Shown here: positions 1 through 7,113 of the stretch, piece by piece | Numbering within the stretch: the stretch's first letter is position 1 | Layout of the letters: every line of letters begins with the position of its first letter | DNA from: DASRSS01 sp035656335 | Lineage (GTDB): Bacteria > Actinomycetota > Actinomycetes > Mycobacteriales > Jatrophihabitantaceae | Direction of reading: 5' to 3' | DNA: 13,389 bases | Assembly: GCA_035656335.1 (NCBI GenBank) | Contig: DASRSS010000215.1 | Location: forward strand, 1 to 13,389 | Translations under genes and position numbers: made by a program | The notes under the pieces: model-generated | Database searches by the model: none | The model's input: only the letters and a program-made list of their open reading frames with translations | Told to the model about the DNA's origin: nothing

Positions 1-1098
1 GGCTTCGACTACTTCATGCTGAAGGAGATCGAGGAGCAGCCCACCGCGGTGGCCAACACGCTGCGCGGGCACCTGGTCGACGGCCAGGTCGTGCTGGACG
101 AGCAGCGCGTCGACAAGCAGGAACTGCGCGACGTCGACAAGGTCTTCGTGGTCGCCTGCGGCACGGCCTTCCACTCCGGGCTGATCGCCAAGTACGCCAT
201 CGAACACTGGACGCGGGTTCCGGTCGAGGTCGAGATGGCCTCCGAATTCCGGTACCGCGACCCGGTGCTCGACCGGCAGACGCTCGTGGTGGCGATCAGC
301 CAGTCCGGAGAAACCGCCGACACGCTCGAGGCGGTTCGGCACGCCCGGGCGCAGAAGGCCCGCGTGCTGGCCATCTGCAACACCAACGGGGCGCAGATCC
401 CGCGCGAGTCCGACGCCGTGCTCTACACGCACGCCGGGCCGGAGATCGGTGTGGCCGCGACGAAGACGTTCCTCGCGCAGATCGCCGCGGTCGAGCTGGT
501 CGGCCTCGCGCTCGCGCAGGCGCGCGGCACGAAGTACGGCGACGAGGTGCAGCGCGAGTACGCCGCGCTCGCCGCGATGCCGGACGAGATCGGCAAGGTA
601 CTCGAGGTCCTCGAACCGGTGCGCGCGCTCGCGCGCGAGATCGCGTCCGCCAAGGCCGTGCTCTTCCTGGGTCGGCACGTGGGTTACCCGGTCGCGTTGG
701 AGGGTGCGCTGAAGCTCAAGGAGCTCGCGTACATGCACGCCGAGGGCTTCCCGGCCGGCGAGCTCAAGCACGGGCCGATCGCGCTGATCGAGGACGGCCT
801 GCCCGTGGTCGTCGTCATGCCGTCGCCGCGTGGGCGTCCGGTGCTGCACCAGAAGATGGGCAGCAACATCGCCGAGATCAAGGCCCGCGGCGCGCGCACG
901 ATCGTGATCGCCGAGGCCGGTGACGCGGTCGCGGCCGCGCACGCCGACCACCTGATCGAGGTGCCGGCCGTCGGCACGCTGGTGTCGCCGTTCGTGGCGA
1001 CGATCCCGCTGCAGGTGCTCGCGGCGGAGATCGCGCAGGCCCGCGGTTACGACGTGGACAAGCCGCGCAACCTCGCCAAGTCCGTCACCGTCGAATAG
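1..1098 (+). CDS. glmS: Glutamine-fructose-6-phosphate aminotransferase (GlmS), 3' part, isomerase domain
   Basis: GlmS makes glucosamine-6-phosphate from fructose-6-phosphate and glutamine, the first committed step to UDP-GlcNAc for peptidoglycan. Only the last 365 codons are in the window. Reading frame 1 is open from base 1 and begins GFDYFMLKEIEEQP, the linker between the N-terminal glutaminase domain (upstream, not seen) and the two SIS sugar-isomerase domains. The first SIS domain carries CGTAFHSG and the sugar-phosphate loop SQSGETADT (298-324). The second carries the HAEGFPAGELKHGP block (from 736). The C-terminus is the family's invariant KPRNLAKSVTVE (1060-1095), whose lysine matches Lys603 of the E. 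coli enzyme. The ATG at 16 lies inside conserved sequence and is not the real start. The gene ends in TAG at 1096. Identification is secure; the 5' end lies outside the window. Confidence 0.97.
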   Translation, partial: GFDYFMLKEIEEQPTAVANTLRGHLVDGQVVLDEQRVDKQELRDVDKVFVVACGTAFHSGLIAKYAIEHWTRVPVEVEMASEFRYRDPVLDRQTLVVAISQSGETADTLEAVRHARAQKARVLAICNTNGAQIPRESDAVLYTHAGPEIGVAATKTFLAQIAAVELVGLALAQARGTKYGDEVQREYAALAAMPDEIGKVLEVLEPVRALAREIASAKAVLFLGRHVGYPVALEGALKLKELAYMHAEGFPAGELKHGPIALIEDGLPVVVVMPSPRGRPVLHQKMGSNIAEIKARGARTIVIAEAGDAVAAAHADHLIEVPAVGTLVSPFVATIPLQVLAAEIAQARGYDVDKPRNLAKSVTVE

Positions 1099-1149
1099 GC
1101 CGTCTACTGGGCCGTCTACTGGGCCGTCTATTGGGCCGTCTATTGGGCC
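1098..1149. repeat. 12-bp tandem repeat, four copies
   Basis: The unit GGCCGTCTACTG starts on the last G of the glmS stop codon. It is repeated exactly at 1110, then twice as GGCCGTCTATTG at 1122 and 1134, and a partial fifth unit (GGCC) follows. Units 1-2 and 3-4 form two identical pairs differing by one C/T change, which suggests stepwise duplication. Because the unit is a multiple of three, it carries no stop in the glmS frame. Confidence 0.9.
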
Positions 1150-1156
1150 ACGAATA

Positions 1157-1172
1157 GCCCGCGCAGGCGGGC
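1157..1172 (+). terminator. Short GC hairpin after glmS, possible terminator
   Basis: A perfect 6-bp stem GCCCGC/GCGGGC closes a GCAG loop and is followed by GTTCTCGTCT, a weakly T-rich tail. Its place, about 60 bp after the glmS stop and 10 bp before the next promoter-like element, fits a weak intrinsic terminator. The short stem and poor U-tract keep confidence low. Confidence 0.4.
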
Positions 1173-1181
1173 GTTCTCGTC

Positions 1182-1187
1182 TAGGCT
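1182..1187 (+). promoter_or_regulatory. -10-like TAGGCT for a leaderless reductase transcript
   Basis: TAGGCT fits the actinobacterial -10 pattern TAnnnT and ends 7 nt before the GTG at 1195. Transcription would therefore begin at or next to the start codon. No Shine-Dalgarno sequence precedes that GTG. No convincing -35 is seen at 16-18 nt spacing. Confidence 0.55.
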
Positions 1188-1194
1188 CGCGCCT

Positions 1195-2283
1195 GTGAGC
1201 GAACCCACCGCGCAGACGCACTCGGTTGACCTGCTCATCGTGGGCGCGGGACCCGTCGGCCTGTTCGGCGCGTACTACGCGGGCGTCCGGACGATGTCCA
1301 CGGTCGTGCTGGACTCGCTCGAGGAGCCGGGCGGGCAGATCACCGCGATGTACCCGGAGAAGGCGATCTTCGACGTCGCCGGGTTCCCCGCGATCAAGGG
1401 ACGCGACCTGGTCGAGCAGTTGGTCGCGCAGGCGGCGCCGCACAAGCCGACGTACCTGCTCGGGCACCAGGCGGTCGGGCTCGAGCGTGGCGGGGAGACG
1501 TTCGTGGTGACCACGTCCGCCGGCGCGCGGATCGAGTGCCGGGCGATCGTGATCACCGGCGGCATCGGCACGTTCAGCCCGCGGCCGCTGCCCGCCGGCG
1601 GCGACTACCTGGGCCGCGGCCTCGCGCACTTCGTTCCCGATCCGTCCAGCTACGCCGACTGCGACATCGTGGTGGTGGGCGGTGGCGACTCGGCGCTGGA
1701 CTGGGCGCTGATGCTCGAGCCGATCGGCAAGTCCGTGACGATCGTGCACCGGCGCGCCGAGTTCCGCGGGCACCCGCATTCGGTCGAGCTGCTCAAGGCG
1801 TCGTCGGTCAACATCGTCACCGACGCGCAGATCAGCGACGTGCGCGGCGAGCCGAACGTGACCGAGGTCGACATCGACGTCCAGGGCGAGATCCGCACGC
1901 TGCCGTGCGACCGGCTCGTCGCCGCGCTCGGCTTCACCGCGAACCTGGGCCCGCTGATGGAGTGGGGCATCGACATCCGCAAGCGGCAGATCGTGGTCGA
2001 CACGATGGGGCGCACGTCCGTGCCGGGCGTCTACGCGGCCGGCGACATTGTCGACTACGAGGGCAAGGTGAAGCTGATCGCGACCGGCTTCGGCGAGGTC
2101 GCGACCGCCGTCAACAACGCGGCGGCGTACCTGAACCCGAACGTGTCGGCGTTCCCCGGTCACCTGTCCGACTACGCGCCGGAGTCGGGTTCTCCGACAG
2201 TGGGTCAGTCGGGTTCCCCGACCGTGGCGTCGGGTTCGGCCGCGGCTGAGTCGGGCTCGGCCGCGGCGGCCGCGACGAGTTGA
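1195..2283 (+). CDS. Thioredoxin-reductase-like ferredoxin/flavodoxin-NADP+ reductase (FAD enzyme)
   Basis: This two-domain flavoprotein most resembles the TrxR-like FNR family (YumC type), which moves electrons between NADPH and ferredoxin or flavodoxin in the cytoplasm. Seen in its 362 residues are the FAD dinucleotide loop GAGPVG (17-22), the GGQITAMYPEK segment typical of these reductases, the NADPH loop GGGDSA (162-167) with HRRAEFR (185-191) for the 2'-phosphate, and AAGDIVDYEG (281-290) near the flavin. The CxxC redox pair of true thioredoxin reductases is absent, which argues against that role. A repetitive Ser/Gly/Ala-rich tail (from residue 331) makes it about 30 residues longer than I expect for the family. 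The GTG start is the first possible start after the glmS stop and sits behind a leaderless-type -10. Its stop overlaps the acpS start. The exact electron partner is unknown. Confidence 0.88.
   Translation: MSEPTAQTHSVDLLIVGAGPVGLFGAYYAGVRTMSTVVLDSLEEPGGQITAMYPEKAIFDVAGFPAIKGRDLVEQLVAQAAPHKPTYLLGHQAVGLERGGETFVVTTSAGARIECRAIVITGGIGTFSPRPLPAGGDYLGRGLAHFVPDPSSYADCDIVVVGGGDSALDWALMLEPIGKSVTIVHRRAEFRGHPHSVELLKASSVNIVTDAQISDVRGEPNVTEVDIDVQGEIRTLPCDRLVAALGFTANLGPLMEWGIDIRKRQIVVDTMGRTSVPGVYAAGDIVDYEGKVKLIATGFGEVATAVNNAAAYLNPNVSAFPGHLSDYAPESGSPTVGQSGSPTVASGSAAAESGSAAAAATS
2185..2271 (+). repeat. In-frame repeats coding a Ser/Gly/Ala-rich tail
   Basis: Four tandem imperfect units (24, 21, 21 and 21 bp) each begin TCGGGTTC or TCGGGCTC. 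They encode SGSPTVGQ, SGSPTVA, SGSAAAE and SGSAAAA. They form the disordered C-terminal tail of the reductase, just before its overlap with acpS. Confidence 0.85.
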
Positions 2284-2657
2284 GCATCGTCGGCGTGGGC
2301 ATCGACGTGGTGCCGGTGGCGCGCTTCGCCGAGTCGCTGGAACGCACGCCACCGCTCGCTGCGCGCTTGTTCACCGCCGCCGAGCTGGTGACCGAGTCCG
2401 GCCTGCCGCGTTCGGCCGAGTCGCTCGCGGCGCGCTTCGCGGCGAAGGAGGCGGTGGCGAAGGCGCTCGGCGGTGGCGGCGGGATGCTCTGGACGGACGC
2501 GCAGATCAGCACCGACGACGTGGGCCGTCCGGTTCTGACGGTGACGGGCACCGTGCGCGAGCGGGCCGAGCGGCTCGGCGTCACGCGCTGGCACGTTTCG
2601 CTTTCGCACGACGGGGGAATCGCATCCGCGACCGTGATTGCGGAGTCGACGGAGTAG
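2280..2657 (+). CDS. acpS: Holo-[acyl-carrier-protein] synthase AcpS
   Basis: AcpS transfers the 4'-phosphopantetheine arm of CoA to a serine of acyl carrier protein, activating it for fatty-acid synthesis. The 125-residue length is typical. Visible signatures are GVGIDVVPVARF (5-16) with the Mg-binding Asp9, RFAAKEAVAKAL (52-63) with Glu57, and the end block WHVSLSHDGGIASATVI (104-120). The start must be the TTG at 2280, because the next in-frame candidate, a GTG, falls inside the conserved GVGID. The TTGA overlap with the reductase stop suggests translational coupling, and no separate ribosome binding site is visible. nnrD follows after 12 bp, the pairing common in actinobacteria. Confidence 0.95.
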   Translation: MSIVGVGIDVVPVARFAESLERTPPLAARLFTAAELVTESGLPRSAESLAARFAAKEAVAKALGGGGGMLWTDAQISTDDVGRPVLTVTGTVRERAERLGVTRWHVSLSHDGGIASATVIAESTE

Positions 2658-2669
2658 AGGGGGCGAAGC

Positions 2670-4256
2670 GTGCACGGCGCGTACACCGTCGGCGAGGTCC
2701 GCGCCGCCGAGGACGCGGCGATGGCCGCGCTGCCGGCCGGTGCCCTGATGCAGCGTGCCGCGAACGCGCTGTCGGTGCAGTGCGCCGGGCTGCTCGATCG
2801 CGTGTACGGCGCGCGGGTCGCGCTGCTCGTCGGCAGCGGAAACAACGGCGGCGACGCGCTGTTCGCCGGCGCGCGACTGGCCGAGCGCGGCGCGCGCGTG
2901 ACGGCGCTGCTGCTCGATCCGGAACGTGCGCACGCCGACGGTTTGGTCGCGTTCGACCGCGCGGGTGGGCGATCGGTCGGCGCCGATCCGTCCGTGCTGC
3001 GCGGTGCCGATCTCGTGATCGACGGGATGCTCGGAATCGGCGGACGCGGTGGCTTGCGTGGCCGGGCTGTTGATCTTGCCGAGGCGGCCGCGGACGCGTT
3101 CACGGTGGCTGTCGACGTCCCGTCCGGCGTCGACTCCGACACCGGAACCGCGGACGACACGGCGGTGCACGCGGACGTGACGGTCACCTTCGGCGCGCTG
3201 AAGGTCGGCACCGTGGTCGGGCGGGGAGCGCAGCTGTGCGGCGAGCTGCGGCTCGTCGACCTGGGTCTCGCGCTGCCCGCGCCGTCGGTGCGGGTGCTGG
3301 AGGCGCCGGACGTCTTCGCGATCGTGCCGGAGCCGGACGCGTCCGGTGACAAGTACACCCGCGGCGTGGTCGGTGTCGTCGCCGGGTCGGCGCAGTACTC
3401 CGGTGCCGGAGTGCTGACGACCGGCTCGGCGCTGGTCGGCGGCGCGGGCATGGTGCGCTACCTCGGCCTCGCGCCGGACGCGGTGCGCGCGCGCTATCCC
3501 GAGGTCGTGGTGCACGACGACGCCCGCCCGCACGAGGTGCGCGTGCAGGCGTGGGTGGTCGGGCCGGGGATGGGCACGGACGACGCGGCGATGGCGCTGC
3601 TCGCGGACGTGTTGCGGACGGACGTGCCGGTGATCGTCGATGCGGACGCGATCACGCTGGTGGCTCGCGCGCCGGGTCTCGTCCGCGGTCGCACGGTGCC
3701 GACCGTGCTGACGCCGCACGATCGCGAGTTCGCGCGACTGGCCGGCCAGCCCGGCGCGGACCGGCTGGGCGCGTGCCGGCGGGCCGCCGCGGACCTGGGT
3801 GCGACCGTGCTGCTCAAGGGCAACGCCACGGTTGTCGCCGACCCGGACGGCACCGCGTACGTGAACCCGACCGGCACGCCGTGGCTGGGGACCGCCGGCA
3901 GCGGCGACGTGCTGAGCGGACTGATCGGCTCGCTGCTCGCGTCGGGCCTGCCCGCGCCGCTCGCGGCCGCCGCCGGGGCGTACCTGCACGGCGTCGCCGG
4001 CCAGCGCGCCGCCGCAGACGGACCGCCCACTGCCGTCGACGTGCTCAACTCGCTGCGCCCCGTGCTGGCGACGCAAGCGCTCGCTATAGGTGAGCAGAGC
4101 AAAGGTTCTGGCGTGCATGGGTACGGGGGCCGTGGCCCCGGGGGTATCGCCTGGCGCCTTGCGGGCCGGCAACGTCGACCTCGGCCAGCCGCCCGCCTTG
4201 GCCCGGCGCCCGCGCGGACACCGCCGAGGGCGGCCGCGCCGAGGGACCGCGTTTGA
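2670..4256 (+). CDS. nnrD: Bifunctional NAD(P)H-hydrate repair enzyme (epimerase + dehydratase)
   Basis: This enzyme repairs hydrated NADH/NADPH. The N-terminal YjeF_N domain (about 1-215) epimerises the hydrate: LMQRAANALS (26-35), GSGNNGGDALFAGARL (55-70) and VDVPSGVDSDTG (148-159). The C-terminal ribokinase-like domain (about 220-472) dehydrates it using ADP or ATP: DKYTRG (227-232), VGPGMG (297-302), VIVDADAITL (321-330), LTPHDREFARL (347-357), LLKGN (381-385) and GTAGSGDVLSG (407-417) with the catalytic Asp413. The GTG start has a good ribosome binding site, GAGGGGG at 2657-2663. The family would normally end near residue 472. Here the frame stays open for a further 50-odd residues of Gly/Arg/Pro-rich sequence with poor third-position GC, so the true end may differ from the TGA at 4254 (see the 4090-4269 entry). 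Confidence 0.93.
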   Translation: MHGAYTVGEVRAAEDAAMAALPAGALMQRAANALSVQCAGLLDRVYGARVALLVGSGNNGGDALFAGARLAERGARVTALLLDPERAHADGLVAFDRAGGRSVGADPSVLRGADLVIDGMLGIGGRGGLRGRAVDLAEAAADAFTVAVDVPSGVDSDTGTADDTAVHADVTVTFGALKVGTVVGRGAQLCGELRLVDLGLALPAPSVRVLEAPDVFAIVPEPDASGDKYTRGVVGVVAGSAQYSGAGVLTTGSALVGGAGMVRYLGLAPDAVRARYPEVVVHDDARPHEVRVQAWVVGPGMGTDDAAMALLADVLRTDVPVIVDADAITLVARAPGLVRGRTVPTVLTPHDREFARLAGQPGADRLGACRRAAADLGATVLLKGNATVVADPDGTAYVNPTGTPWLGTAGSGDVLSGLIGSLLASGLPAPLAAAAGAYLHGVAGQRAAADGPPTAVDVLNSLRPVLATQALAIGEQSKGSGVHGYGGRGPGGIAWRLAGRQRRPRPAARLGPAPARTPPRAAAPRDRV

Positions 4257-4269
4257 GACACTGGACGGC
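4090..4269 (+). other. Ambiguous stretch: nnrD tail or alr leader
   Basis: Two frames are open here. One extends NnrD to 4256 and the other extends Alr upstream to a GTG at 4090. Both translations are Arg/Pro/Gly-rich and match neither family. Third-position G/C use drops clearly compared with both flanking genes, most of all in the nnrD frame. TAG (4087) and TGA (4091) stand in the two other frames exactly where NnrD would be expected to end. A GGGGCC-GT-GGCCCC inverted repeat lies near 4124-4137. It may be an untranslated alr leader with nnrD running through it, or a result of a frameshift near 4085. Confidence 0.5.
4257..4262 (+). promoter_or_regulatory. Possible -10 (GACACT) for leaderless alr
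   Basis: GACACT keeps the two key -10 bases (A2 and T6). It ends 7 nt before the GTG at 4270, the same geometry as the reductase and 7446 genes. It lacks T1 and no good -35 was found, so it is weaker than the other cases. Confidence 0.35.
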
Positions 4270-5415
4270 GTGCTGCGCACCGAAGCCGTCGTCGACCTGG
4301 CCGCGATCCGATCCAACGTCGCGGCGCTGAACGCGGCCACGCGCGCCGACGTCATGGCCGTCGTCAAGGCCGACGGCTACGGCCACGGCCTCGCGCAGTC
4401 GGTCGACGCGGCCCGCGCCGGTGGCGCGACCTGGTTCGGCACCGCGACGCTGGACGAGGCGATCGACGTGCGCGCGACCGGCGCCGCGGAACCGGTCCTC
4501 GCCTGGCTCTGGACGCCCGCCGAAACCAGCGCGCTGCGCACCGCGATCACGCACAGCATCGACGTCTCGGTGAGCAGCCTGTGGCAGCTGGACGCGGTAC
4601 GCGCAGCGGCGACGGAAGCGGGCCGCACCGCCCGCGTCCATCTCAAGATCGACACCGGGCTGTCGCGCAACGGCAGCTACGTCACCGACTGGCCGGACCT
4701 CGTCACCGCCACGGCCAAGGCCCAAGCAGCCGGCGAGGTCGAGGCGTTCGGCGTGTGGAGCCACTTCGCGTACGCCGACGCGCCCGGCCATCCCACGATC
4801 GCGCGCCAGATCGAGGCGTTCTCCGACGCGCTCGCGGTGGCCGAGCGGGCCGGCGTCCGCCCGCAGGTGCGCCACCTGGCGAACTCCGCCGCGACGCTGA
4901 CGCTGCCCGCCGCGCACTTCGACCTGGTCCGTCCCGGCATCGCCGTGTACGGCCTGTCGCCGGTGCCGGACGAGGGCGACTTCGGCCTCATCCCCGCGAT
5001 GACGCTGCGCGCGGGCCTGGCCTCGGTCAAACGCGTCCGCGCCGGCGAGGGCGTCTCGTACGGCCACACCTACACGACCGAGCGCGAGACCACGCTCGCG
5101 CTCGTCCCGCTCGGTTACGCCGACGGCGTGCCGCGGCACGCGTCCAACGTCGGCCCGGTCGCGATCAACGGACGCCGCTTCACGATCAGCGGCCGCGTCT
5201 GCATGGACCAGTTCGTCGTCGACGTCGGCGACCTGCCGGTGCAGCCGGGCGACGCGGCGGTGCTGTTCGGAACCGGACGCGACGGCGAGCCCACCGCGCA
5301 GGACTGGGCCGACGCACTCGACACGATCCACTACGAGATCGTCACCCGGGTCGGCGCGCGCGTGCCGCGCGTGTACGTGGGGGCCGAGCGGAACGACGCC
5401 GGGGAACAGCGGTGA
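4270..5415 (+). CDS. alr: Alanine racemase
   Basis: This PLP-dependent enzyme interconverts L- and D-alanine and supplies D-Ala for peptidoglycan. From the GTG at 4270 the product has 381 residues, the normal family length. It starts MLRTEAVVDLAAIRSN, where the family alignment usually begins. VVKADGYGHG (31-40) holds the PLP lysine Lys33. HLKIDTGLSRNG (124-135), RHLANSAATL (201-210) and RPGIAVYGLSP (221-231) follow. GVSYGHTY (261-268) supplies the catalytic Tyr264, and CMDQ (311-314) and the C-terminal beta-domain complete the enzyme. A longer form from the GTG at 4090 is open but adds 60 Arg/Pro-rich residues without family support, a ribosome binding site or a promoter. The TGA stop overlaps the tsaE start, so the two are probably co-translated. 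Confidence 0.95.
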   Translation: MLRTEAVVDLAAIRSNVAALNAATRADVMAVVKADGYGHGLAQSVDAARAGGATWFGTATLDEAIDVRATGAAEPVLAWLWTPAETSALRTAITHSIDVSVSSLWQLDAVRAAATEAGRTARVHLKIDTGLSRNGSYVTDWPDLVTATAKAQAAGEVEAFGVWSHFAYADAPGHPTIARQIEAFSDALAVAERAGVRPQVRHLANSAATLTLPAAHFDLVRPGIAVYGLSPVPDEGDFGLIPAMTLRAGLASVKRVRAGEGVSYGHTYTTERETTLALVPLGYADGVPRHASNVGPVAINGRRFTISGRVCMDQFVVDVGDLPVQPGDAAVLFGTGRDGEPTAQDWADALDTIHYEIVTRVGARVPRVYVGAERNDAGEQR

Positions 5416-5945
5416 GCGGACCGCGTCACGGTCCCGGTCGCCCGGCCGGCCCGCGCGTGCGGCTGGACGAGGAAACCCGCGACGCGCTTGCCGCGGTGGA
5501 GGTGGTGCTGCCGACCCCCGCGGACACGTTCGAGTTCGGACGGCGGCTGGCCGGCGTGCTGCGCGCCGGCGACCTGCTGCTGCTCACCGGTCCGCTCGGC
5601 GCCGGCAAGACGGCGCTGGTCCAGGGGATCGGCGCTGGACTGAACGTCGAAGGAACGGTCGTCTCGCCGACGTTCGTGATCGCGCGCGTGCACCCCGGGC
5701 CGCTGCCGCTCGTGCACGTCGACGCGTACCGGCTCGGTTCGCTCGCCGAGGTGGACGACCTCGACCTGGACGTCGACGCCGCCGACGCGGTGACCGCGGT
5801 CGAGTGGGGCGCCGGGAGAGCCGAGCAACTCGCGGACGCCCGGCTGCAGATCCTGATCAGCCGCGCGGCCGACACCGACGAGCGCACCGTCCGCCTCGTC
5901 CCGCACGGCGGCGACTGGGCCGCGCGGATCGCCGCGCTGAACTGA
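5412..5945 (+). CDS. tsaE: tRNA t6A biosynthesis ATPase TsaE
   Basis: TsaE is the small P-loop ATPase that works with TsaB and TsaD to place threonylcarbamoyl on A37 of ANN-reading tRNAs. The 177-residue product has Walker A GPLGAGKT (60-67), the family's SPTFVI (85-90), HVDAYRL (102-108) and VEWGAG (130-135). An N-terminal extension of about 30 residues, rich in Pro, Gly and Arg, precedes the domain. The GTG at 5412 overlaps the alr stop (GTGA) and GGGGAA lies a short distance upstream, so this start is preferred. The frame is open much further upstream, but that part is a shadow of alr. tsaB follows after 19 bp and has its own promoter-like element. Confidence 0.95.
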   Translation: MSGPRHGPGRPAGPRVRLDEETRDALAAVEVVLPTPADTFEFGRRLAGVLRAGDLLLLTGPLGAGKTALVQGIGAGLNVEGTVVSPTFVIARVHPGPLPLVHVDAYRLGSLAEVDDLDLDVDAADAVTAVEWGAGRAEQLADARLQILISRAADTDERTVRLVPHGGDWAARIAALN

Positions 5946-5950
5946 CTGAT

Positions 5951-5956
5951 TAGGCT
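5951..5956 (+). promoter_or_regulatory. -10-like TAGGCT before tsaB
   Basis: This is the same hexamer TAGGCT as before the reductase gene. It lies wholly in the 19-bp tsaE-tsaB gap and ends 8 nt before the GTG at 5965, with no Shine-Dalgarno sequence between. It suggests an internal, leaderless promoter for tsaB-rimI. Confidence 0.5.
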
Positions 5957-5964
5957 GGCTTCCC

Positions 5965-6654
5965 GTGCTCGTCCTCGCCATCGACACCTCGTCCGCCGCG
6001 GTGATCGCCGCGCTCGCCGAGGTCGGTGACGACTCGGTCGAGGTCCGCACGCAACGCATGACCGTCAACGCGAAGGCGCACGGCGAGCTGCTAGCGCCGT
6101 CGATCGCCGACTGCCTGGACGCGGCCGGCGCGAAGCCGCGCGACCTCGGCGCGATCGTCGCCGGGCTCGGTCCCGGACCGTTCACCGGGCTGCGTGTCGG
6201 GCTGGTCACCGCCGCCGCGATGGCCGACGCGCTGCACATTCCCAGCTACGGCGTCTGCTCGCTCGACGCCATCGCCGGCGGCGCGCAGAACGCCGCCGCG
6301 CAGAACGCGGTGCAGCACAGCGGCGAGTTGATCATCGCGACCGACGCGCGCCGCAAGGAGGTCTACTGGGCGCGCTACGACGCTGCGGGCACGCGGCTGG
6401 TCGGCCCGGACGTGAGCCACCCCGAGGACGTTCCCGTCGCCGGCGCTACCGCCGCGGCCGGCGCGGGCGCGCGGATGTACGGAGCGGCGTGGGGCGTCGA
6501 GCTGCTCGACGCCGACTACCCGTCCGCGGAAGCACTCGTGCGCTACGCGGCCGACCGCATCAGAACCGGCGCGCCGTCCGAGCAGCTGGTGCCGCTGTAC
6601 CTGCGCCGTCCGGACGCGGTGCCGCCGGGTGCAGCCAAGTCCGTCACGCAATGA
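5965..6654 (+). CDS. tsaB: tRNA t6A biosynthesis protein TsaB
   Basis: TsaB is the non-catalytic ASKHA-fold partner of TsaD in the bacterial t6A complex and its scaffold with TsaE. In 229 residues it shows the phosphate-1-like strand LAIDTSS (4-10), the HGELLAP segment (39-45) and the diagnostic GLGPGPFTGLRVGL (67-80). A YGVCSLDAIA block (95-104) and a C-terminal LYLRRPDAVPP follow. Residues 105-116 contain a short duplicated AQNA motif, not expected in the family and probably a local loop expansion. The start GTG follows a TAGGCT element. Its TGA stop overlaps the rimI ATG (ATGA), implying coupled translation. Confidence 0.95.
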   Translation: MLVLAIDTSSAAVIAALAEVGDDSVEVRTQRMTVNAKAHGELLAPSIADCLDAAGAKPRDLGAIVAGLGPGPFTGLRVGLVTAAAMADALHIPSYGVCSLDAIAGGAQNAAAQNAVQHSGELIIATDARRKEVYWARYDAAGTRLVGPDVSHPEDVPVAGATAAAGAGARMYGAAWGVELLDADYPSAEALVRYAADRIRTGAPSEQLVPLYLRRPDAVPPGAAKSVTQ

Positions 6655-7109
6655 CCGCGCAGGCGCGGCTGGTGCCGATGACGCAGCGGCACATCGACGC
6701 GCTGCTGCCGTACGAGCAGGACATGTTCGGCACCGAGGCGTGGTCCGCCCATGGATACCGTGCGGAGCTCGCGGACACCGAGCTCCGCTACTACGTCGCG
6801 GCCGAGGGCCCGGACGGCGAGCTGCTCGGCTGGGCCGGGGTCATGGTCGTCGCCGACTCCGCCGAGATCCTCACCGTCGGCGTCATCCCGTCCGCGCGGC
6901 GGCAAGGACTGGCCGTCCGGATGCTTGCCGACCTGCTGGACGAGGCGAAGCGGCGCGGCGCCCGCGAGGCGTTCCTGGAGGTGCGCGTCGACAACGAGCC
7001 GGCGATTTCCCTCTACGAACGCGAGGGATTCGTCCGCATCGGCAAGCGGCGCGGCTACTACGACAACGGCCGCGTCGACGCCGTCGTCATGCGCAGAGAC
7101 CTACGCTGA
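6651..7109 (+). CDS. rimI: Ribosomal-protein-S18-alanine N-acetyltransferase RimI (GNAT)
   Basis: This GNAT-family N-alpha-acetyltransferase typically sits beside tsaB and tsaD. The 152-residue protein has the acetyl-CoA motif A, ILTVGVIP followed by RRQGLA (83-88, fitting Q/RxxGxG/A). It also has the FLEVRVDNEPA strand (108-118) with Glu110 and Asn115, and LYEREGF (121-127) with Tyr122, the usual RimI acid/base positions. The end GKRRGYYDNGRVDAVVM is the family's typical C-terminus. The early FGTEAWSAHGY matches the substrate-side W-S segment. The ATG start overlaps the tsaB stop (ATGA). In many actinobacteria tsaD follows, but here it does not. In vivo substrates in actinobacteria may be broader than S18. 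Confidence 0.93.
   Translation: MTAQARLVPMTQRHIDALLPYEQDMFGTEAWSAHGYRAELADTELRYYVAAEGPDGELLGWAGVMVVADSAEILTVGVIPSARRQGLAVRMLADLLDEAKRRGAREAFLEVRVDNEPAISLYEREGFVRIGKRRGYYDNGRVDAVVMRRDLR
7102..7107 (+). promoter_or_regulatory. -10-like TACGCT inside the rimI 3' end
   Basis: TACGCT (TAnnnT) covers the last codons of rimI and ends 6 nt before the GTG at 7114, giving leaderless geometry. There is no -35 I would defend. Confidence 0.4.
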
Positions 7110-7113
7110 GCGC

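Noticed and set aside
1195..2283. Reductase as a true thioredoxin reductase (trxB)
   Set aside because: No CxxC redox pair is present in the sequence, and the overall motif set fits TrxR-like FNR.
4090..4269. GTG at 4090 as the start of alr
   Set aside because: Adds 60 Arg/Pro-rich residues without family support; no ribosome binding site or properly spaced -10; the GTG at 4270 gives the normal length.
2205..4367. 720-residue open frame on the minus strand opposite the reductase end, acpS, nnrD and the start of alr
   Set aside because: Arg/His-rich translation without family motifs, lying opposite well-identified genes; long antisense frames are expected at this GC content.
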